Assembly: GCA_041690355.1 (NCBI GenBank) | Contig: JAWLHK010000018.1 | Span: 6,720-70,719 of the forward strand | DNA: 64,000 bases | Direction of reading: 5' to 3' | DNA from: JAWLHK01 sp041690355 [NCBI: bacterium] | GTDB lineage: Bacteria; J088; JAWLBW01 | Shown: positions 54,026 through 60,571 of the stretch, one piece after another | Position numbering within the stretch: position 1 is the stretch's first letter | Layout of the letters: each line of letters begins with the position of its first letter | Translations under genes and position numbers: made by a program | The notes under the pieces: model-generated | Told to the model about the DNA's origin: nothing | Database searches by the model: none | The model's input: the letters and a program-made list of their open reading frames with translations, nothing else

Positions 54026-55624
54026 CTATATGAGTGCACTTTCTGCGGGTGGGATGTCGTCAACCTCAGAGACGGACAATGGGGCATCTTCATCTGGTGG
54101 ATTGAACACGTCTAGATACTGATGAAGCGTCATTTTCTTTCTAGTTTCAATGCAATCCCGAAACAATCCGAAATCGGCGCGGTCCGTGAACAGGGCGTTC
54201 TGATTTAAGAAAGTCATTCGAGTCAGAGGGTCTCGAAGCTCTGGCTTTCGCTTAAGGTAGCCATGAAGGTTATTGCTGGTAATGAAATAAGATATCCACG
54301 TTATAAGATATTTATTCCGTTGTTCGTCACGAGAAAGAGCGATTAAGTAGTCTTCGAGATGCGCAACAATCGTTGCATGTCGTTGTGATTTAGCGGAACT
54401 TGGAAGCAGAGCCTCTAAAATTGCTAGAACCTTTGGAAAGGACTTGGTGCGAAGTCGCGCCATCATGAAAAGCATGCTGATTATATTTTCGGTCTGGCCA
54501 CCGGCCAGTGAAACCTTGAGACTTCCATCGGCAGTCACAATGTCTGCGAGGAACCGATCGATTACGCCCGTGCCTGGATACTCGCGGTCTATCCGTAGGA
54601 CAGCTAAATACAGCTCTCTGAACTCCTTCCAGGTGTAGCTTCGACGCGGCCTCGGAAGAGCTAGATGATACATAGAAACCCAAGGTCTAAATAACCCATC
54701 TGGCAATGACGAAATCGTTGTCTTTTCTTCTCCAAGTTCTAGGTTAAAGGTTTTCAGCGCTGTCTGCAGGTGCTTCACAACTTCAACCGCATCGCTTTCG
54801 GACTGTACGAGTATTCTATAATCGTCCTTAAACCTTACCGCCTGGCACCGGATTTTGCTCTTGCGCAGTTGCTTTGAAAAAACGAGATCTACAGCTGCAG
54901 CCAACACTTCGGCAATGACGTCCGAGACAACCGGGCCGATTGGGATACCGTTTGTGCAACCATCGTTGGCGTTCTGGAACAAACTGTCCAGCTTGTTCCC
55001 TATAAGCGAGAAGTCGCGGAGATTATGCTTGGCGCGGACGAAATCTTTTCCGTGAATCGCCCAAGCGATAGTATGTGTGTAGATTGACCGGTAATAGTTT
55101 CGGATGTCAGCCTTCACAATATGTGAATATTCGTATGCTACCGAGACGAGTTGGTCTTCGGCCACCCGTATATACTCATAAATCGCGCGACCCGAGCGAA
55201 GCTTGTTGAGGCGTCCTGGGTGTCTCGAGTCGATTGGGATCGGGAAGCTATAGCATACTACGTCACTCTCCGCTGGCAGCATAGCATCGACAATTTGCGC
55301 CCAGTTCGAGGTGAGAGCGATGACTATGTCATGGTGGACTAGCGGGTCAATGATGCCGAAAGTGCGGTCAGTTAGTCTTGTCTTAGGAAAATGAATCGTT
55401 GCACACTCTGTGCGCTCTGGTTTGTATTTCCCATTCTCTTTAACGATAAAGTAAGGCCGTCCAGTTTGAGGGTGCTTCACAACCGTAAAACACGGGGGTA
55501 GGACATAGGACTCCGGGAAATAGCCATTCCTTAGAAGCCAGTTTTGAAGAGGCCGTTCTTCGAGGGCAAGTGCTAGCTCCCGAGTTTGCTCATGATACTG
55601 GCGAAGGCGATTGATTGGATCCAT
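54026..55624 (-). CDS. Reverse transcriptase of a defence-associated type (532 aa)
   Basis: RT motifs in order: PKTRLTDRTFGIIDPLVHHDIVIAL (80-104), motif A HIVKADIRNYYRSIYTH (catalytic Asp173), motif B NGIPIGPVVSDVIAEVL (225-241), motif C VRFKDDYRILV (Asp267/Asp268) and motif D LNLELGEEKTTIS. No maturase or HNH domain is present, so it is not a group II intron enzyme. The C-terminal ~200 residues are helical, as in Abi/UG/DRT reverse transcriptases. TGAGGAAG precedes the ATG. It starts 10 bases after an Abi_C-like gene. The exact DRT class cannot be assigned by eye. Confidence 0.85.
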   Translation of the reverse strand: MDPINRLRQYHEQTRELALALEERPLQNWLLRNGYFPESYVLPPCFTVVKHPQTGRPYFIVKENGKYKPERTECATIHFPKTRLTDRTFGIIDPLVHHDIVIALTSNWAQIVDAMLPAESDVVCYSFPIPIDSRHPGRLNKLRSGRAIYEYIRVAEDQLVSVAYEYSHIVKADIRNYYRSIYTHTIAWAIHGKDFVRAKHNLRDFSLIGNKLDSLFQNANDGCTNGIPIGPVVSDVIAEVLAAAVDLVFSKQLRKSKIRCQAVRFKDDYRILVQSESDAVEVVKHLQTALKTFNLELGEEKTTISSLPDGLFRPWVSMYHLALPRPRRSYTWKEFRELYLAVLRIDREYPGTGVIDRFLADIVTADGSLKVSLAGGQTENIISMLFMMARLRTKSFPKVLAILEALLPSSAKSQRHATIVAHLEDYLIALSRDEQRNKYLITWISYFITSNNLHGYLKRKPELRDPLTRMTFLNQNALFTDRADFGLFRDCIETRKKMTLHQYLDVFNPPDEDAPLSVSEVDDIPPAESALI

Positions 55625-55634
55625 CCGGACTTCC

Positions 55635-56486
55635 TCACCCCTTCTTTTGAAGAGCAGTTAACAGTGCACCGGCCACAATACCCATGACCTGGACAGCGGA
55701 ACGCGCTTCTTCCGTGGAAACTCCTGAAACCCAAGGCCGACCGTGACCAGTTCCTTCTTTGTTGCGTAATGCGTTCACCGCACAGCCCATGTCATAAAGG
55801 GCGCGCTGGAAACGCTGTATCGCTGGCATCCTGGCCGGTTCTTGCCCAGCAGGTGCCTCAAACCCTACGGCTACGAATGCTTGCCCTAACAATGTGGGAA
55901 AATTGGCGTGAGTTTGATAACTGCCGAAGCGTTCGCAGATCACATGAGCTGCTGTCGCTTCGAGAAGGTCTTTCCCTGTACCAAGCAACAAAGCAGCGTC
56001 TTCGCTGCCGCGCCGCGCTCGCCTAACATAGGCTTCCAAAGCGCGACTAAGGTCAATGCCAGAAAGTGTATCGAGGGAAAGCGGGCTGAGCGTGCCGTCA
56101 CGTCCCAATAAGTAGCCTTCTGCCTCAAAAGCCGCAATGGCATCTGTTACGGTATGCTCCCCGACAAAATTCGGGGAGTCCTTTCGAAAGCCTCCTTTTG
56201 CTCGGATAACAGAAAGAAGTGCAGCAACGAATATCTCGCCTTTGACAGGCGCCTTATCGATGGCGTCCGATAGTATTGCTCGGACCCGCTTTGCTTTACC
56301 GACAACCTGGCCCTGAGCCTTTGGGTCCGCTGGAGTCAGACCTGCGCGATGTACTTGAAAATCAATGTCGGAGTGCGAGGGCTCACGGTGTCTATCTGAC
56401 TGCGCATCGTTTACCAGGTTAGCGACGGCAACGATAATCGTGTCGGAGAGTGGGGCTCGAGGCCTCTTATCTGGGGGTAGAGTCAC
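55635..56486 (-). CDS. Abi_C-domain (abortive infection) protein (283 aa)
   Basis: The C-terminal half contains the Abi_C-type segment: LEATAAHVICERFGSYQTHANFPTLLGQAF...FQRALYDMGCAVNALRNKEGTGHGRPW, with the RNkeGtgHG motif that resembles HEPN-like RNase sites. The N-terminus is a separate helical region. The start is GTG 56486; TGCTACCCT lies 7 bases before it and no Shine-Dalgarno is seen, so it is probably leaderless. It is the first gene of a three-gene unit with the reverse transcriptase and the PLD nuclease. Confidence 0.75.
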   Translation of the reverse strand: MTLPPDKRPRAPLSDTIIVAVANLVNDAQSDRHREPSHSDIDFQVHRAGLTPADPKAQGQVVGKAKRVRAILSDAIDKAPVKGEIFVAALLSVIRAKGGFRKDSPNFVGEHTVTDAIAAFEAEGYLLGRDGTLSPLSLDTLSGIDLSRALEAYVRRARRGSEDAALLLGTGKDLLEATAAHVICERFGSYQTHANFPTLLGQAFVAVGFEAPAGQEPARMPAIQRFQRALYDMGCAVNALRNKEGTGHGRPWVSGVSTEEARSAVQVMGIVAGALLTALQKKG

Positions 56487-56493
56487 AAAGCTA

Positions 56494-56502
56494 AGGGTAG
56501 CA
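56494..56502 (-). promoter_or_regulatory. Extended -10 of the Abi_C / RT operon
   Basis: On the minus strand, TGCTACCCT with the hexamer at 56499-56494. GTG 56486 follows after 7 bases. The -35 (TTAGAC, 18 bases upstream) is weak. Confidence 0.45.
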
Positions 56503-56515
56503 GGAGGAGCCCCTT

Positions 56516-56532
56516 CGGTCTAACATCCATTG
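56516..56532. repeat. Right 17-bp direct repeat flanking the RT cassette
   Basis: CGGTCTAACATCCATTG. Same orientation as 52840-52856. Lies 30 bases upstream of the Abi_C start codon. Confidence 0.7.
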
Positions 56533-56760
56533 ACCGGCCCCTCGCCGCCTTCCAACCCGGCGGGCGCCAGTCGAACGGTCGACAGCGTTTGTCTCTCCCC
56601 CGGCAGGCAGGGCGAATTGGTACGCGACGGGCAGGATGCGATACGGCTTTCGTGCCAACACTATACCGAGCGACCGCTCTGGTAAGCAACCCAGCGATAG
56701 GGAGCCCACGCGGGGCTGGGGAAGGGGAACACTGTGACCGCGCGCCGCGCGGGCCGAGAC
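56533..56760. other. Intergenic region before the MazF gene, no gene seen
   Basis: Short frames on both strands are not convincing. A small structured RNA partner of the reverse transcriptase could lie here, but I see no specific evidence for one. Confidence 0.4.
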
Positions 56761-57093
56761 TCAACCGATGTCCTCAAGGTCGAGCGCAATCGTAAGGGCC
56801 CGGTCCAGCTCCTCGAGTTTCAGGGTTCCCAGGGACCCCACGAAATCGGTGAGCACTTCCTTGCGAAGCGACACCAAAGCGTCGCAGTGGATGCTGCTGT
56901 CGTGCTTGAGCCCTTCCGGGGCGCCGACGGGGACTTCGGTTTCGAGCCCATGATAGGCCGTGTAGACCGGTGCGCAGACCGCGGTCGAGAAACGGGAATC
57001 GAGAAGAACCTGCCGGCTGACGATCACGAAGACACGGGTCCGCTTCGGGTCGCCCGACGGGTGGCGCACCCGATACAGCTCGCCGCGCCTCAC
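56761..57093 (-). CDS. MazF/PemK-family endoribonuclease toxin (110 aa)
   Basis: The family start [28 protein letters not shown] contains the conserved R-G-E/D and P...R-VIVS segments. The later [19 protein letters not shown] and [23 protein letters not shown] match the MazF beta-barrel and its C-terminal helix. It cleaves mRNA when free of its antitoxin. Its ATG overlaps the antitoxin stop by 4 bases. The frame is intact, so the toxin may be functional. Confidence 0.88.
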   Translation of the reverse strand: MRRGELYRVRHPSGDPKRTRVFVIVSRQVLLDSRFSTAVCAPVYTAYHGLETEVPVGAPEGLKHDSSIHCDALVSLRKEVLTDFVGSLGTLKLEELDRALTIALDLEDIG

Positions 57094-57320
57094 TCGGCGT
57101 CCTGAAACGCGAGCACGTCTTCGACCTCTGCATTCAAGGCGTCAGCCAGCCGGTCGAGGCGTTTGCGTTCGCGCGCCTCACGCGCGGCTTTTTCGTGCCG
57201 GACCACGTAGGCGGCGACCGCCTCTTCGATGAGCTCGGACCGGGACCGCTCGGCGTAGCCGCCGCGATCGAGCGCTTTCAGCAGGTCATCGTCGAGTGTG
57301 ATGGATATCTTCCGCTTCAT
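57090..57320 (-). CDS. Ribbon-helix-helix antitoxin (76 aa)
   Basis: [39 protein letters not shown] is a CopG/MetJ-type ribbon-helix-helix domain. The C-terminal part ([34 protein letters not shown]) is helical and would wrap the MazF-like toxin encoded immediately after. Overlapping genes and order are as expected for such pairs. Repeats in front of the gene may be its operator. Confidence 0.9.
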   Translation of the reverse strand: MKRKISITLDDDLLKALDRGGYAERSRSELIEEAVAAYVVRHEKAAREARERKRLDRLADALNAEVEDVLAFQDAE

Positions 57321-57337
57321 CCTACCGTCATCCTACC
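57317..57337. promoter_or_regulatory. Tandem 10-bp repeats at the antitoxin start
   Basis: TCATCCTACC at 57317-57326 and 57328-57337, an 11-base period that suits side-by-side RHH dimers. One copy overlaps the start codon. Confidence 0.4.
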
Positions 57338-57510
57338 TTAACGATGAGGCCCGGTCAAGCCCGTCGCGCCTCGCAAGCTGCTCGTCGACCAGGGTAAGGA
57401 TGGTCGCGGCTCCTCGGTTCACAGGGTGAAAACGGGCGCGGGATGGACTGAGCGGGCCCGCTCTTGCGCCGGAATCCTCTGCTTGATAGGTTTGGAGGTG
57501 AGGACAAAAA

Positions 57511-57723
57511 ATGCGATACGCAGTCGTGATCGAGAAGGCCGGGGACAACTATTCTGCATACGTGCCTGATCTCCCGGGGTGTGTTGCGACCGGCGCCACG
57601 CCGGAGGAAGTCGAAGCCGAGATTCAGTCGGCTATCGCCTTCCATCTGGAGGGCTTGCGCGAGGACGGTCTGCCCATCCCCGAGGCGGCAAGCAAGGTTA
57701 AGTACGTCGAAGTCGCCGCCTGA
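57511..57723 (+). CDS. HicB-like antitoxin (70 aa), no HicA beside it
   Basis: MRYAVVIEKAGDNYSAYVPDLPGCVATGATPEEVEAEIQSAIAFHLEGLREDGLPIPEA is the HicB/UPF0150 fold. GGAGGTGAGG lies upstream of the ATG. The 190 bases before it contain no recognisable HicA gene, and the next gene downstream is on the other strand, so it is an orphan. It probably acts alone as a small regulator or is a remnant of a pair. The adjacent MazF pair makes this a TA-rich spot. Confidence 0.85.
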   Translation: MRYAVVIEKAGDNYSAYVPDLPGCVATGATPEEVEAEIQSAIAFHLEGLREDGLPIPEAASKVKYVEVAA

Positions 57724-57736
57724 TTACCCCCCCCCG

Positions 57737-58300
57737 CTACGCAAACCGCGCCGCCCACGGCTCTCCCGCGACGCGGAAGGCATTCACGACGAAACTCACG
57801 GCGTGATAGAGCCCGGCGAGCATGACCAGCTCGATGACCTGGTCTTCGCCGAAGTGCGTGCGCACGCGCGCCCAGGTGGCATCGGAGACGGACGCGCCGG
57901 AATGCAGTTCGTCCACGAGGGCAAGGATGGCCAGCTGCTCCTCGGCCCACAGGGTGGCGTCGGGCGCCGGGCGGACGGTGTCGGCGATCTGGGCCTCGGT
58001 GAAACCGGCTTTGGCGCCGAAGATGGAGACGTGCACGCCCCACTCGTATTCGGCGTGGCAGAGGGCGCACGCGCGCAGGATGACGAGCTCGCGCTGGGCC
58101 ATCGAGATGCTCCCGCGGTCGAGCAGCCCGCCGCGCACCATGCGGCTGAGCACGCGCGGGTTGTGCGCCATGGTGCGGAAAATGTTCAACGGTTCCATCC
58201 CGTCGGGCATGACGACGGCGAACGACTGCAGCACCTCCGCGGCATACGGCGGTTCGACGGGCGCGATGCGCGGCTGGGTGGAATTCACAGTGGTCGACAT
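57737..58300 (-). CDS. Carboxymuconolactone decarboxylase / AhpD-like protein (187 aa)
   Basis: The helical core has the motif VILRACALCHAEYEWGVHVSIFGAKAGF with the CxxC-x3-Glu-x3-His-like arrangement of AhpD-type peroxidase-linked proteins. GGAGG lies upstream of the ATG. It is divergent from an HxlR regulator gene, and the shared intergenic region has two copies of a 17-bp palindrome, so HxlR probably controls it. Redox defence is the likely role. Confidence 0.85.
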   Translation of the reverse strand: MSTTVNSTQPRIAPVEPPYAAEVLQSFAVVMPDGMEPLNIFRTMAHNPRVLSRMVRGGLLDRGSISMAQRELVILRACALCHAEYEWGVHVSIFGAKAGFTEAQIADTVRPAPDATLWAEEQLAILALVDELHSGASVSDATWARVRTHFGEDQVIELVMLAGLYHAVSFVVNAFRVAGEPWAARFA

Positions 58301-58319
58301 GGGCAGCCTCCTTTGGTAT

Positions 58320-58370
58320 GCTACGGAAAGCGTAGCTTTGTTTTAAGGATACTGCTACGGAAAGCGTAGC
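58320..58370. promoter_or_regulatory. Two identical 17-bp operators for the HxlR regulator
   Basis: GCTACGGAAAGCGTAGC at 58320-58336 and again at 58354-58370, 34 bases apart start to start. Each has 5-bp inverted arms (GCTAC/GTAGC). They lie between the divergent AhpD-like and HxlR genes. Confidence 0.8.
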
Positions 58371-58464
58371 GCAAGGGGAATGGACATGTCAGGTCCGGTG
58401 TCCCTCTGGAGTGCGTGGAAACCAGCGACCAGCTACGAGCGACCAGCTACAGAAAGAGAATCTC

Positions 58465-58764
58465 ATGCCTGCCCACGAGCCTCCTGCCATCTTCCGCATC
58501 ATCGAACTGCTGGGCCGCAAGTGGATCATGCGCATCATCTGGGAACTGCGGGAAGCGCCCCTGACCTTCCGTCAACTTCAGGCGGCGTGCGGCGGCGTGT
58601 CTCCGACGGTTCTCAATGCGCGCCTGCGCGACCTCGAAGAAGCCCGCCTCATCCACAAAGCGGAACCCAACGGATATACGCTCACGCCGCTGGGCAAGGA
58701 ACTCCTGGTGGTGTATCAGCCGCTGAACGCCTGGGCGAAGCGGTGGGTGAAGGCGCTGGGGTGA
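58465..58764 (+). CDS. HxlR-family transcriptional regulator (99 aa)
   Basis: A winged helix of the HxlR/YodB type: FRIIELLGRKWIMRIIWELREAPLTFRQLQAACGGVSPTVLNARLRDLEEARLIHKAEPNGYTLTPLGKELL. ATG 58465 is preferred over earlier in-frame ATGs because the upstream residues are repeat-derived (DQLQKENL). The family often senses thiol-reactive or aldehyde compounds, but no cysteine is obvious in the N-terminal part here. It is divergent from the AhpD-like gene. Confidence 0.9.
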   Translation: MPAHEPPAIFRIIELLGRKWIMRIIWELREAPLTFRQLQAACGGVSPTVLNARLRDLEEARLIHKAEPNGYTLTPLGKELLVVYQPLNAWAKRWVKALG

Positions 58765-58775
58765 TCCGCAGGCCA

Positions 58776-58832
58776 CCTCACCCCCGTCGGCGCGCAGGCG
58801 CCGTCGCCCCCTCTCCTTGGTAAGGAGAGGGG
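58776..58832. repeat. Dispersed CCTCACCCCCGTCGG repeat
   Basis: CCTCACCCCCGTCGGCGCG, then CAGGCGCCGTCGCCCCCTC, then TCCTTGGTAAGGAGAGGGG. Self-complementary within its second half. Copies at 29555, 63112 and 63952. Confidence 0.8.
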
Positions 58833-58862
58833 AAAAGGATACGGCGGCAGCCAAGGTCCTTT

Positions 58863-58915
58863 CCAGGTTCTTGCTGCCTCAGGAATCAAGAATCCGGAAT
58901 CAGGAATTGCAGCAG
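58863..58915. repeat. Dispersed TCAGGAATCAAGAATCCGGAAT repeat
   Basis: GTTCTTGCTGCCTCAGGAAT followed by CAAGAATCCGGAATCAGG and AATTGC. It lies between hxlR and rpsU and matches blocks at 28233 and 63220. Confidence 0.6.
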
Positions 58916-58997
58916 GCCCCACGCCCCTCCTCCTTGCCCCTGGTGCACCTAGATGGTAAGATCAACCCTTTGACCGTCGAATCCAAACGAAGGGCAG

Positions 58998-59210
58998 GTG
59001 AACAGCGTGCGAGACGGTGGTGAAGTAGAAGTCCGAGGCGATCTCGAGAAGGCGATCCGCATTCTCAAGAAGAAACTGGCTCGCGAAGGTTTCTTCCGGG
59101 AAATGAAGAAGCGGAAACACTACGAAAAACCGAGTGTGAAGCGCCGGAAGAAGTCGCAGGAAGCCCAGAAGCGCCGCAAGAAAGTCGAACGCCGCGAGTC
59201 GGTGTCCTGA
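58998..59210 (+). CDS. rpsU: 30S ribosomal protein bS21
   Basis: A 70-residue highly basic protein: [51 protein letters not shown] matches S21, which sits near the anti-Shine-Dalgarno end of 16S rRNA. The start is GTG 58998 or GTG 59007; the first is listed. The form with [13 protein letters not shown] is common in deltaproteobacteria. A strong intrinsic terminator follows, so it is monocistronic. Confidence 0.92.
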   Translation: MNSVRDGGEVEVRGDLEKAIRILKKKLAREGFFREMKKRKHYEKPSVKRRKKSQEAQKRRKKVERRESVS

Positions 59211-59240
59211 CCTGCCTGGAACACGGTTCCTGATTTCCAA

Positions 59241-59269
59241 AGCCCCATGCCTGTGCATGGGGCTTTTTT
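59241..59269 (+). terminator. Strong intrinsic terminator of rpsU
   Basis: Perfect 10-bp stem AGCCCCATGC (59241-59250) / GCATGGGGCT (59255-59264), loop CTGT, then a six-T run. Confidence 0.92.
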
Positions 59270-59293
59270 CGTACCCTGGCCGCGCAAGCTGAT

Positions 59294-59474
59294 CCCCCCG
59301 TCCTTCTCCACCCGGCGCAGCGGCAGCGGAGCCGCGGATGGAGAAGGAAGGGGCCGGGGGAAGGTAGAGGTTCCGAAGCGTGTTTTCGCGCCCTGAACCC
59401 CCCGTCCTTCTCCACCCGGCGCAGCGGCAGCGGAGCCGCGGATGGAGAAGGAAGGGGAAGGGGGAAGGTAGAGG
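59294..59474. repeat. Left pair of palindromic repeats flanking the hydrolase gene
   Basis: Two ~77-bp units (59294-59370, 59398-59474) with a related 27-base spacer. Each holds CCGTCCTTCTCCACCCGGC, then GGCAGCGGAGCCGCGGATG, then GAGAAGGAAGGGG; the arms CCTTCTCCA/TGGAGAAGG can fold into a hairpin. Confidence 0.9.
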
Positions 59475-59514
59475 GAGACGCCGAAGGAAGTGGCACCCCC
59501 GCCCCCACGGCGGC

Positions 59515-59520
59515 CATAAT
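59515..59520 (+). promoter_or_regulatory. Possible -10 of the alpha/beta hydrolase gene
   Basis: CATAAT, 6 bases before ATG 59527; predicts a leaderless mRNA. No Shine-Dalgarno. Confidence 0.4.
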
Positions 59521-59526
59521 GATCCG

Positions 59527-60360
59527 ATGCCCATCCTCGATCGCCCCGACGCACGAATCGCCTATGAAGTCGCCGGTACCGGCCAGCCGGTCCTCCTGAT
59601 CCAGGGGGTCGGCGTGACGGGAAGCGGCTGGGGGCCGCAGGTCGAAGGGCTCCGGCACCGGTTTGCCGTGGCCACCTTCGACAACCGGGGGATCGGCAAG
59701 AGCCTTCCCCTGCGCGGATCGGTCACCATCGAGGCCATGGCCGAAGACGCGGCCGCGGTACTCGATGCGCTCGGGTGGGAGAGCGCGCACGTCATGGGGC
59801 ACTCCATGGGTGGCATCATCGCGCAGCAGTTCGCGCTCGCGTTTCCGCAACGCACGCGCAGCCTCGTGCTCCAGTGCACGACGTCGCGCGGACCCGACGC
59901 CGCCCGGCTTACCCCGCGCCTTCTCGGATTGGGCCTGCGTGCCCGGATCGGAACCCGCGCCATGCGCCGCCGCGCCTTTCTCGAGATGCTCTATCCGGAT
60001 GCGTGCCTCGACACCGTCGACGTCCCGCGGCTAGCCGAGGAGACCGGCGCGCTCATCGGCCGCGACCTGGCGGATCAGCCGAATGTCGTTTTCCGCCAGG
60101 TGCGGGCCATGGCGAAACACGATGCCGAGCATCGGCTCGGCGAGCTGAAGGGAATCCCCACGCTGGTGATGGCCGGCGCCCACGATCCGATCGGGCGGCC
60201 GGAATGCGGCCGGCGGCTTGCCGCGGCGATTCCCGGCGCCGTGTACGAGGAATATGCGGATGCCTCGCACGGCCTTCCGCTCCACTTCCCCGACCAGGTC
60301 AACGCGCGCCTGCTTGCCTTTCTCGAGTCGATCAAAGGCGCGGCCATTCCTGAAGCCTGA
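59527..60360 (+). CDS. Alpha/beta hydrolase (277 aa)
   Basis: ATG 59527 begins MPILDRPDARIAYEVAGTGQPVLLIQGVGVTG; the frame is open upstream only because it crosses repeat DNA. The nucleophile elbow HVMGHSMGGIIAQQFALAF has serine. The aspartate is in VMAGAHDPIGRPE and the histidine near YADASHGLPLHF. The length and cap region (GLRARIGTRAMRRRAFLEMLYPD) fit the 3-oxoadipate enol-lactonase / esterase group. Its substrate is unknown. The gene is bounded on both sides by the same ~180-bp repeat pairs. Confidence 0.85.
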   Translation: MPILDRPDARIAYEVAGTGQPVLLIQGVGVTGSGWGPQVEGLRHRFAVATFDNRGIGKSLPLRGSVTIEAMAEDAAAVLDALGWESAHVMGHSMGGIIAQQFALAFPQRTRSLVLQCTTSRGPDAARLTPRLLGLGLRARIGTRAMRRRAFLEMLYPDACLDTVDVPRLAEETGALIGRDLADQPNVVFRQVRAMAKHDAEHRLGELKGIPTLVMAGAHDPIGRPECGRRLAAAIPGAVYEEYADASHGLPLHFPDQVNARLLAFLESIKGAAIPEA

Positions 60361-60368
60361 TCCTGAAC

Positions 60369-60548
60369 TCCCCGTCCTTCTCCACCCGGCGCAGCGGCAG
60401 CGGAGCGGCGGATGGAGAAGGAAGGGGCCGGGGGAAGGTAGAGGGTCCGAAGCTTGTTTTCGCTCCCTGATCTCCCCGTCCTTCTCCACCCGGCGCAGCG
60501 GCAGCGGAGCCGCGGATGGAGAAGGAAGGGGAAGGGGGAAGGTAGAGG
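60369..60548. repeat. Right pair of palindromic repeats flanking the hydrolase gene
   Basis: Two units (60369-60444, 60472-60548) with the same spacer type (GGTCCGAAGCTTGTTTTCGC) as the left pair (GTTCCGAAGCGTGTTTTCGC). Direct orientation relative to 59294-59474. Confidence 0.9.
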
Positions 60549-60571
60549 CCCCGCCTCGATCCCCCCCCCGC

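Noticed and set aside
52840-56532. Integron attC sites around the reverse transcriptase genes
   Set aside because: GTCTAAC fits RYYYAAC, but no GTTRRRY partner at attC distance and no symmetric hairpin is present, and no integrase is visible.
56533-56760. Retron-type msr/msd RNA near the reverse transcriptase
   Set aside because: No inverted repeat pair or conserved priming G context was found, and the RT lacks retron-specific motifs that I could see.
57340-57510. HicA toxin gene upstream of HicB
   Set aside because: No frame resembling HicA could be translated from the gap.
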